64,000 bases of DNA from Lineus longissimus (lineage: Eukaryota; Nemertea; Pilidiophora; Heteronemertea; Lineidae), in contig NC_088323.1 in NCBI RefSeq assembly GCF_910592395.1, forward strand, positions 868,001-932,000. Reading direction: 5' to 3'. Positions 12,701-22,900 of this stretch are shown in pieces (position 1 is the first letter of the stretch; every line of letters starts with the position of its first letter). Made by a program: the position numbers and the translations under genes. The notes below the pieces were generated by a model that was not told the origin of the DNA, did not search any database, and saw nothing but the letters and a program-made list of their open reading frames with translations.

Positions 12701-13614
12701 AAAGGGACAATATAGGCAGCAGCTGGGCAGGCAAGATAAGGTAACACGATTTAGACGAAGTCCTCAACAGGGGTCTCTCACATCTCACAGTATGTCGAAA
12801 TGATTCACGCTTGTGCAAGGAATAGATCTAGTGCTTAATCTGACATGACCCAGGGCCCTTACTGTGTTTATTAGTCACCTGAAGATCTCCAAATTAGCCC
12901 CTCTGCTCCTGCCTATAGTCCCCCTTTAACATTCATATAACATAGTCAAGTATCTTCATTCATCTTATTAAAACTTCATTTGTAATGTATGTACATGCAT
13001 AGTTTTGGTCAGTTTCAACGTAAAATCAATGCAGAAATCGCAGTGTTCAGAATTGTTGGTGTGCCATCAACACTCATTCAACATGTTTTTTCTATTTTGT
13101 GGGTCAATTAACAGCTCAGAAGAGGTGAAGAGGTCGTTGCTAAGAACCTCCATCTTGGAATGACTGTTCAGTAACGAGAAAAAATTCTTGCCTAAAAATA
13201 TTTGATTTTGCCTTTTACAGCAGCATTTTAGTTCCTGGCCAAAATGTTAGATGGCTGTCAAGTATAGGGTTTTTCCAATGCAAATTTTTTTTGTGTCGTA
13301 GACATTTTGGGCCAAAATCAGGCAGCAGCATACATGTAATAATATCCATAGCAGTACGAGTTATTGCATTGCTGTATTCATAGAGATCATTAGGTTTGCT
13401 GTGTTTACTTGAGAAATCCCATCAAATTCTGTGCCAATTCCTTTTGGTCAAACACCACAGCACACCATCATCTAGTTTGAGGTGTGACGTGTTACTCAAG
13501 ATTGGTCTTGGCTATCAAATTCGCATTTTCAGCTTTGTTTAAATTTATTAAATTACTATTAAAATTTAACGATCAAAATTCGTATGTCTGGATTCCTAAT
13601 AGTTTGTGTGTGTG

Positions 13615-13682
13615 TTCAGTCTCACACAACCGGCTGATGGACAAAGTGGGGTTTTCTTTCAACTGGTTGTGTGAGGCTGATT
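13615..13682 (+). ncRNA. Pre-miRNA-like hairpin candidate
   Basis: The 5' arm (about 13617-13638) contains CTCACACAACCGG and the 3' arm (about 13660-13680) contains CTGGTTGTGTGAG. They can form a stem of about 22 bp with G-U pairs and two mismatches, plus a loop of about 20 nt. Total length is about 66 nt, a normal pre-miRNA size. No known miRNA seed was recognised, so this is a structural candidate only, lying in the gene-free stretch after WIPF. Confidence 0.3.
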
Positions 13683-14015
13683 AAGTGACCATCAGAAGAT
13701 TGCCAGTTTCAGACGAATGTGACATGTGTGATTGTAGTGCCTTGATCTAGGGGGTGCAGGAGCGTGCTCTCAAGGAGACTGATATATAGTTATGTCTGGT
13801 CTGTAAGAATGAACAAGAATTTGAGTCATGCCAGCTATTGCTTGAGATTTGATGGCTAGCTGGCTTGACACTTGTACACTTGTGCACATGGACCTGGCAT
13901 TCTTTGGGTGGAATAATGGGTACGAGGTCTCTGTTTAGACTGCTGAAATCATCTTGACCATTTGTATCATAACTACCAGATGTTTTATTCTGTAAATGAT
14001 TGAATACTACCTTTG

Positions 14016-14021
14016 AATAAA
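14016..14021 (+). terminator. Candidate distal polyadenylation signal for WIPF
   Basis: An AATAAA in an A/T-rich context precedes an AT-poor stretch. It would imply a 4.3-kb 3' untranslated region for WIPF, which is long but not rare. Confidence 0.25.
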
Positions 14022-14812
14022 ATCATGTTAATGGTATACGCAGTGTCGACTTATTTTGTTTTGACTGTTTATGTACATGTTCCGTATGTGCTATTGGCTT
14101 GCTGTACTCTGCTTATGAGTCAGCCAACCCGGTCAAGCATTTGTTGCCGATTGCTATTTCGGATGAGGCTCTTGGCCTGATGGAGCCCCAGCTGAATGTT
14201 GGTCTGTGCTTTTACTGGACACTAGTACCCGAGTACTGGACAGTATACCTCCCTAGTATACCTTCAAATGCGACTCCAAAGATCTTGGAAGAATTTGGCT
14301 GCCGTCCTTGTTAATACATGATTAAGATCGAAACTAAAACACACTATGGGTTGACCATTTGGCAACAGACACTGCACAAAATGGGTATGAAATCCTGATT
14401 TAATGCTACATGTACCTACAGTACATGTACATCTAGTCTGTGTATGAAGCTTCATGCCATGAACTGATCGATCATCTCGTGTGATAATGATAATAGATGG
14501 CAGTGCACTTGTTTTCATGTGATTGGCCACACTCCAGACATCTGGTATCACTATCCGAAAAGGTGGGTAAGAGACGTCATGTGTCCAGACCCAGTCGGAG
14601 GTTGCACTCTGCTGGAGGATGCAAGTCTTTTGGAATGACACAGAAAGTAACAGATGTCTCATCCTCTCGCAAACAGGGCCTACAACACTTCTCCTCACAC
14701 ATGTTTTCATTGAGGGAGTAAGTATGTATCGAGGGAAATGCCCTCATATTGTCTGGACGACATATCCCACAGCAAATCAAGACAAGTTCTCATATATCAA
14801 TGACAAGAATAC

Positions 14813-14818
14813 TTTATT
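14813..14818 (-). terminator. Candidate polyadenylation signal for CNOT9
   Basis: TTTATT on the plus strand is AATAAA on the CNOT9 strand, 775 bp after its stop codon. It is the nearest canonical signal noticed. Confidence 0.3.
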
Positions 14819-15047
14819 AAGGAGCAGATACCAATCGGATCAGCCTATGAATTGCTATCCTACATCCATTATCAACATTTAACGACAAAAAGAACACGGT
14901 TCTTTGGCCTCGTCAAGTCAGGACTAAATGACATTTAGGCAGATGCACTGAAATGACCTCACATCTGTCGACTTCCCCTGCAACCAAAATGCCCCAGTTG
15001 GTCACAAGATTGTCCTATTGAGAAATCAAATGGTCGAGACATGTTAG

Positions 15048-15120
15048 TGTCCATGCAGTCTCTACATGTATGTTTGTGTCCATGCAGTCTCTACATGTAT
15101 GTGCATGTCTATGCAGTGTT
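15048..15120. repeat. Short direct repeat, 27-bp unit, about 2.5 copies
   Basis: GTGTCCATGCAGTCTCTACA followed by TGTATGT occurs twice in tandem, and a third diverged copy (GCATGTCTATGCAGTG) follows. It lies in the presumed CNOT9 3' untranslated or intergenic region. Confidence 0.8.
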
Positions 15121-15592
15121 CTTTTTCCAGCACGGTTCGTTTTAGCGTGAAGACCCCCAGAGCTGGGTTTTCTTCAAGTACGTCAAGCATATTTAAGTCC
15201 ATATTGCCAAATTCGTAACAACTCCTGAATATCCGAGACTGAGAAAAGTAAAGTGGCTGATTCCGGATCAAAGAAGTGTACTTATTGGAAGACATATGTT
15301 ATACATGTAGGTGTCAGGAGGAACCCGTTTTTAACATGAACAATCACTCAAATGCTATCATTCAGCTTCGCATGAAGTTTTTAAGTATACATGTACTCAA
15401 AACCTTTGACGTAAGGTCAATACAATTTCTAATGTAATAATGTTAATATTTGTCATTTTGTACACCATCGGTCAGAGAGTACATGTAGACTGAATGCCGT
15501 GTTGAAAATGAGAGAAGTTCAAGTTCCACACAAAGTTCAATGTCCATCCCTCGGAAGTTCCCCAGTCTCGTCTATCCTGGATAACCAAATCA

Positions 15593-18107
15593 TCATTGTG
15601 GTGGCATCGGTATACTCCTTGGGTCAGCAGTGCCGAGTGTCTCCAGATTCTTCAGGAGCTGTGCGAGCCAGCGTTTAGTGGAGTTGTCATCTTTCAGACA
15701 TGTGGAGAAAGTGCTGTCTTTCAGTTGGTCCGGCAGACATTGACGGAGGGCTTCTTTAGCTCTGGAAAAATACAAGAATGAATAAGACTGGAATAAGAAA
15801 GGAATGTACAGGTATACTAGAATGGAGTTGCAAGCCAATTGTCTGTGGGGACTGTATCTGTACAAACACTGGATGGTACACCGTAGCAAGAAAAACAAAG
15901 TATTTACCTTGGATTATCTGATAACCTGAGATAGCACCTGACAACATGTTTGAGTAACCTAGCTGACTGGTCCTTGGCAAGGGAGAGCACCATTTTACCC
16001 TGCAATTAAACACAAACTACTGTAATGATAGGTAGGTTCTGAATGGATCAAATCTGCTGGATGGAGGTCAAGATTCACTTGAGGAAGATTAAAGAACTTT
16101 AGAAATGAGAGAGAGATTTTCTCGACATCTATAAACCAAACTTGAAGGAACATTTTAAAGACTTAAGTTAAAAAGATGAAGAAAACCTTACCAGAATCAT
16201 GGCAACATGAGAGAATCTTTCATATGTCTGACAAATATACGATAAACCAGTTTCATCCAGGAGGATTTTTTGTAAAATAAAAGTGGCAACCTGAAAGACA
16301 AGAAATTTAAGACAAAATGTTAGAGACATTGTGTCAATTGTGTCAATGTAGCCATTTCTCCTGTCATGGTCATGATCAAAGTTATGTTTTGTCATGTTCT
16401 TAGTTCCTCAAATATTATACACAGACATTTTCTATTATTTCATACGAAAGCCAAAAACAAGCTGATACCTCTTGTTACGCAGCCAATCATGGACCAGCCA
16501 CATCATGATCTATCTCGCAGTTGTGGTGTACTGTCCAATCCAAAGACAGCACTCCAGGACAAAAAAGTCTAAACCAGCTGAGAAGTAATATACATGTACG
16601 TACAGTTTTTGAAAGTTCGCTACCAGACTCCATTATTCGAAGACAAAGTGGAATGATTTCTGTTGTGAGGAGGAAGTTAATCACTTCTTGTTCGTCAGTC
16701 TGAAACAATGAAAAATACATTGTTCTGGTCAAAATCAATGGAACTTACTCAAAGGATGAGGCGTCCAAATCTCTGATGTCTGATGACATTCTCGCTGGCA
16801 TTATTTCAGACATCCATCTGGGTCCAAGATGGATCATATTGGCAGTAATGAGTAAGACGTTGGAAAAGAAGTGGCAAGTGACTGAAGTTAAAACAAGCCC
16901 TCACCTTGACTAGAGCACCTATGACTCCCAAGCTCGTCAGACGTAAATACTCAAATGGTCTTGTTTTGCTCACAGTGTGCAGGAATGGATATAGGAAGAG
17001 AGGAATATGAGCTGAAAAAACATTCATTATAAATGAAAACCACAGCAAATGATCTATTTGCTATCAGATTAGAGAACTTTTTGCTCAAATGGCGAGCTCG
17101 ACACTCCGTTTTATTTTCAAAGTTTTGACCATTGTGATACTGGAAACAATGCACATCTCTGTATCCAGAACTTATTGGTACAGGAATGATGGCTTGATAT
17201 TCGCAACAGATTTGCTCACCTCTTAAAAATGCAGATCTTGTCTCTGGATGTGACGCTACACACTGTAATAAAGCTAGTGCATTGCATACTCTGTTGGACT
17301 GGTGGGCCTGAAAGAAACAATTTGACCTAATGAAATACGAGGGATATGCAAGGCCGTTCAATCTACTCTTCAGAACCCTCGGCTGATTACGATGATTACC
17401 ATTACCAGCGGCATCATCATCTTTGGGCACCTTTGCTTTAAAAATAAATTCAACCCACACAAGTTTAAACACATTTTAAGTTTAAACACAGGCAGTCACT
17501 GTTCTCCATTGTCTTCATTTCCTCACTTTGGCCACTCAATGGTTCCTGCCTTCAAGACCAGCAGTGAATTTTGACTCCAATTTACTTGCTTTTGGTCGAG
17601 ACGACCTTCCACTGTCACTTACAGTAAGATGAGGTGGGTTAATCGCAGGATAGATGTTGATGATCTCCTGGAGCAGAGCGGCGACTGTTCCGAATGAATG
17701 CCACAACATGGGTGCAAGCTCTGGGACAACTTCACGCTTTTTGCTGAAACAAAAAAACATCATTGCAGAACCGCACTTGTAAAGTTGTATAAAGAGAACA
17801 GAAAGAAGAAAGCGACTCACAGTGCACTACACTATAGATTCATGCACTTGATTGGGAACAACGTTTACATGACGTAGTGTTGGCCGTCGTCACGTCACCA
17901 TGCATTTTACATTACTGTAACGTGACGAGACGCGACGTTTTCGTAAACGTACGGTGCTCACCTTAATTCCAAAAGAGCATTTTCTCTTGTATCTGGACAA
18001 GAGAGCTCCACAATCCACTGGTAGATCTTCTCGCGGTCGACCTGCTGCATGGAGCCTGCAGGAATGGCAGTCGATGTTGGTGGCTGGGTGCCAGTCACAT
18101 TCATCAT
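15593..18107 (-). CDS. CNOT9: CCR4-NOT transcription complex subunit 9 (Rcd1/CAF40)
   Basis: Eight coding exons: 18107-17962, 17743-17623, 17307-17220, 17011-16905, 16699-16604, 16290-16192, 15999-15908 and 15761-15593. All phases match, giving about 305 aa (human 299). The protein is almost wholly the Rcd1 armadillo-like domain. Diagnostic blocks are [64 protein letters not shown] and a C-terminus ending [14 protein letters not shown]9 is a subunit of the CCR4-NOT deadenylase that docks on CNOT1 and binds tryptophans of GW182-type partners. The first ATG here lies exactly after a strong acceptor (TTTCAG/ATGATG), so the true start could be in an upstream exon. The variable first 20 residues leave this open. 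It is head-to-head with ATG9. Confidence 0.97.
17861..17950. repeat. Imperfect inverted repeat in CNOT9 intron 1
   Basis: ACGTTTAC at the left end and GTAAACGT at the right end bracket interrupted CGTCACGT / ACGTGACG blocks, so the 90 bp can fold into an imperfect hairpin. It resembles a decayed miniature inverted-repeat element. It sits just 12 bp downstream of the exon 1 donor on the minus strand. Confidence 0.5.
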
Positions 18108-19951
18108 CTGAAAGAGTAAGCGTGAAAAATTGCACGGTCAACTCATGGTGATGGTCCAGTCCACTGTACAAGATTCAAATCCAATCAAAAAGCTGGCTTC
18201 ATTTTCATCCGAGAACGAATCATGATTTATAATGTGTCCTACTTAATCTTCCTGTTACTGTGTGTATAATACATGATCATCATGTATAAAGCACAACCTA
18301 TTTTCGGACGCCTTAGATAGACTTTGAGTACACCGATTAAACCGAAGAATCAAGAATGCAACAAATCTAATAAAACCTAGAGTTTGAATAATCTTTTACT
18401 GTTTGCACACCTGGTTGATTGCTATATTATTCATCGGAAAAGCACATCAATTGCCACAAATTTAGGAGAAATCGATAACCGAAAGAAATTTTGATAATGG
18501 CTGCAGGAAAATCTATCTTGACACTAGAGGCGCTGATTTCGTTCTCCGCGGTCAATCTCCCGGGCGCCGGGCCAAATGTCCAAATTACATACACCCGCTG
18601 AACATAATCCCTCTGCCACAGTTTGATTGTCCACACACTGATCCAGTGTGTGCCTTACGCTGCGTATGTAGTTCTCAGAAAATACGGGTCATACTAATTC
18701 CCGACCTACCCCGACTTTTCCCGACCTTTCCGAATATTCATATTTGTACTCTTTACATACATACAGCACGTCTGTTAATTTCAAGACGTTTGAACGATGC
18801 CAAGTTGAGCAAATCAACTCCAATAATTACATCTATTAACCGCGAGTTAATCGGTCCGTGGGTGTAACGGAGTCTGGGTCGGCGGAGTGGCTCCAAGGCT
18901 TGAGGGTCAAGATGCTCACACCAGCCGCCGGCTGTGAAAGACCGGAGACTTCGGGGGTCGGGGTAGGTCGGGAATTAGTATAACCGCTCAATACAATCAT
19001 CTTAAAACTCACCAGTAAGTGTCAAATTGTATTCATAAAGATCATATTTTGGTATTTGTTGATAAAATACAATGTTTTATGAGAGAAAATGGCACTAATT
19101 CGGCCTGAATAAGATTTACAGTCTGAACTGGCCAACGTCATCATCGCGTACATTTGGGAAAAACTCCCTCACGAGACCATAATCGAAATTTCCCAGAGTT
19201 CCATTGTTATGATCTGAAAAATCATTTATAATTTGTCTTTCGTCTTGTTTGTCAAAGAATCATGGAATTTAATTTCAAAAAGATGATTGTGTATGCTTAG
19301 ACTTGACCATGAAGAACACATAGAAATAAAGCTATTTGACTCGGGCTTGATGGATTGGCTGTGAACCGCGAGGTTAGTTGGGACGCCCTCAATCCATTCC
19401 ATGATTCATCCACTATCCAGGGTCAGTGCATTGTCATCGTCACGATCGTGTGAGACTGTGTGGTGCATTGTACATGTTGTATTTGACGGATTTGCACTGA
19501 AAAACAAAGCTTGCCAGCATGCATTCAAAAATTAGTGGTATCCCTGACATATCTCTTATTTTTCGTCGGTCTCCTTGTAACACTACAGTTCTGTCGTGGA
19601 TGTCTATCACAACATTCTTAAGGCAAGCTAGGCCTAGAACAGCAGCTGTCTGTCACTCAGGCAGCGCCACGCCCATCATCATGCCTGCAAGCATCCCATG
19701 CATTCTAACTCTGATAAGGTAACTCATGTTGCAATGCCGTATTCAATGACAAAATCAGCTGTTGGTTGTTGGTCTGCGGCCATAGACTTCTTTAGAAAGG
19801 GAAAGTGAAAGTGGACAGTTACTCAACATGTCAGCGAAAAATTGTATCTTCGATTTTAGAAGCACTTTGCCTTTAACTATGGTTGCCATTCGTTATTTTC
19901 AGGGTTTGTTTCTAAAAGTGAAAAAGTGACTGTATCATGCCAGATTGAAGT
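18108..19951. promoter_or_regulatory. Divergent intergenic region between CNOT9 and ATG9
   Basis: The two start codons are 1.84 kb apart on opposite strands, so both promoters lie here. The region also contains the CNOT9 5' untranslated exon(s), the 26-bp word shared with the ENKUR upstream region (18517-18542) and a 300-bp inverted-repeat element (18686-18985). The ATG9 start exon begins after an acceptor at about 19902, so ATG9 has at least one further upstream untranslated exon in this stretch. Confidence 0.55.
18686..18985. mobile_element. 300-bp miniature inverted-repeat element (MITE-like)
   Basis: The left end carries ATACTAATTCCCGACCTACC at 18691 and the right end carries its exact reverse complement, ending near 18982. 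25 bp are identical between the arms. The interior has no coding capacity. A diverged 75-bp piece of the same interior (GTTAATCGGTCCG, GGCGGAGT, TTGAGGGTCAAGATG) recurs in reverse orientation at about 20460-20540. No clear target-site duplication was found, so the class is unassigned. Confidence 0.7.
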
Positions 19952-22900
19952 ATGTCTACCTTCGAAACCAGCTACCAGCCTCTGCGGACTTTTGAAGAAG
20001 ATGATGGCGAGACACCACCCAATGAAAACATCATCCACGTTGTGCCAGAAAATGGGAAAGGTTTGTTAGGCCTATGTTCAAAATAACAAATTAGATTAAA
20101 ACTGAATTAATCCATTCTTAATCCATACTGCGAGGATAAAGTTTGCTTTCTCACCACTTCAGAGCTTCTACTTTTTCAGCACGTTGGAATCATATTGAGA
20201 ATCTTGATGAGTTTTTTACCCGTGTCTACCATTATCACCAACGGAATGGCTTCCTGTGTATGTTTATAGAGGATGCACTCCAGTTACTGTAAGTGTTGCT
20301 GTTTTTGAACAAGACTGAAAAGTGCATTATTCATCCTAAATAAAGTTGATTGTTTTTGAACTAGTACTACAAGATGCCTTTTCCTTTGTTTTTGGATGTT
20401 TTCCAATCAAGATTTCAGCATTCCATCCATTCCATTCCATTCAGTAGATTTGGGCCATTTTGGCATCTTGACCCTCAAGGTTTGGATCGACTCCGCCGTC
20501 CCGGACTCCGTTAGGGGAGGTAACGGACCGATTAACTCTTGATGTTCAGAATGAGCTTTCTGATCAGAATATCTGCCATTTCTTAACCATTATTCCTTTC
20601 ATTTCAGGCAACTTGCATTCGTTGTCTTATTCTCGACGTACCTGATCGAGTGTGTCCACTACGACATCCTGTTCGCGAATGTGGCGTTCAATGTTTCGCA
20701 CAAAGTGACGATTCCCGAGTCTGTGATTCCAATCAATCAATGTATTGGACAGTAAGTACGCTTTGTCCCGAGAGTCAGAAATGTGTGATGTTGATGATGA
20801 TGATAGTGCATGTACATTGTATGATATTCCCAGTTTCAAGAACCTGTCATGTCCTCGGCTTGCTATGCAATATCCTGAAAGCCACAAGTTTGTATCCTGC
20901 AGAATCATAGCAACTGAGCCCATTTTGTTCAGACTACAGCTTTTGTGTTTTTTTCCCTTTCAGGTTGAATTCAGCAATTGTAATCTGTCTAATCATCGCG
21001 CTGGTGTTCTGGATGTTCAGGTTCATTAAGATCATCTACAATGTCTTCAGATATTCAGAGATCCGAGCATTCTATATCAACGCCCTTAAAATTACAGCGG
21101 TAGGTGAAATAACTTCTTAAATGGAAATCATAGCGGAGAGGTAGAATCATACCCGGTAATCAAATGAAAAATGGTGGCGCTTCCAAATGTTCTTCTCATA
21201 ATAATAAAAATAGCTTACAGATTTGGCTAATTGATTCGTGGATCCTAGTTTAAAAAGGCTGGATACAATCGGATAATCGGAATATCTTTCAAATTCTTGA
21301 AAGCCTTGATTGTCTGGTTTTAAAAATCATACCCTCTTTACCATTAGGATGATATGTCTAACATGACATGGCATGAAGTCCAGCGACGGATGTTGGACGT
21401 TCAGAAAGAACAGCAGATGTGCATACACAAGCAGGAGTTGAGTGAACTCGGTAGGTGGCTTTTCCATTATACATAACAGGCTTACTTAGGCTTTCCCCAA
21501 GCTTGAAACATGATGTATCTCCTCAGGGGTATCAATCAATCAGCACTACACTGGAGCTTGACTTGGGGAGAGTCAAAGCAGTGACCTATGCACAACCTCA
21601 TATTATGAACAAATATGCATTTCTCTGTTTTCATTGAGGTTTTTTTCTGTGATGCTTAAGAAGTATGACATGTTCTCTCCAGACATCTACCACCGTATCC
21701 TGAGGTTCAAGAACTACATGATAGCCATGGTGAACAAGTCCATCTTGTCCATCAAATATCCAGTGCCATTTTTTGGGGAATAGTGAGTATTGTTTTATAG
21801 AAGCAGATTTTCTAAGGAGATAGTTTGATGTCATAGTGGCGTGCTATTCATATGCCTGGGGTTTCTTCTTATGATCTTTGACCCAGTAGATGCTCACTGA
21901 TGCATCAATGTACCTGCAGCAATCACAATCACTTGTTTGTATGCTCTTAAGGTCCTCTATCTTGAAGCTGACACCTTGCCACTGCATGACTGTACAGTTG
22001 GTTACATGTGCTGATCAAAGACATTGACTTATCTTCCTTCTTTTTTCCAGTATCTTTCTGAGTAGTGGTTTGAAGTATAACCTGGAGATGATTTTATTTT
22101 GTAAGTAAGATTGGTTTACCTGTAAATAATGCCTGTGTGCATGTATTGTCTTAGGTGAAAGGAAATCCAATGGCATGCATGGGCCAGCTCATTATCCTCA
22201 GACTTTGCGTAAATTTCAGATGCATTATGTCAAAATTTGAGTCAATTGTTAATGTAAGGAATATTCTGATCTGATGTTTGAGAAAATTCTATTTCAGGGG
22301 GTCCATGGTCACCATGGGAAAACTACTGGCACTTGAAATCCGACTTCAAAAGTGGCCAGAAACGAAAGGAATTAGCTGAACAGTAAGTGTTTAGTTTTCC
22401 ATCATTCTGATGTGAGCTCTGAAATAAATCACTTGTTGCCTAAGACAGAGTACATGTGGATACTCGACTGAGCTTAGTAGCTGTGCATGTATGAGTATCA
22501 GTTTGCTACATGTGTTACCCAATGCTGACAATGACATGAAATGGCTTGCCAAAGCTTAGTCAACATATCATCAGAGACTGCCTACTTGAAACTTTTCTTG
22601 ATCCAGATAAAATTGTTCTATTTTCAGTTTGGCCCAACGCATCCTGTGGATAGGTATTGCCAACTTTGTCCTGTGTCCTGTGATATTTCTCTGGCAGATT
22701 TTGTATTCATTCTTTCGATATGCTGAGGTAGGTTATTCTGACAGTTCAGGGATATTGACTGGTGACATCACGTGTATCTCCTGTGATGGAGTAGGCCTTC
22801 GCAGCTTCAGCGTGTTCAAGTATGTTCCTCCCTTGAATGGGGCCCTGGCACTGACCAAATGTACATGGAATCTTGATAAAGTCTTATTCAATGGACACAG

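Larger units (their letters stand above)
9716..15592. other. Gene-free stretch between convergent WIPF and CNOT9
   Basis: No conserved coding sequence is visible over 5.9 kb. It must contain both 3' untranslated regions. Plus-strand AATAAA signals at 10479-10484 and 14016-14021 could end WIPF, and a minus-strand AATAAA (TTTATT at 14813-14818) could end CNOT9. It also holds a TGCAGTGTACAT microsatellite, a tRNA-derived SINE, a pre-miRNA-like hairpin and a short direct repeat, all listed separately. Confidence 0.6.

Noticed and set aside
14264-14710. 148-codon minus-strand frame
   Set aside because: No recognised domain, no splice context, in a gene-free stretch. A frame of this size is expected by chance in 64 kb.
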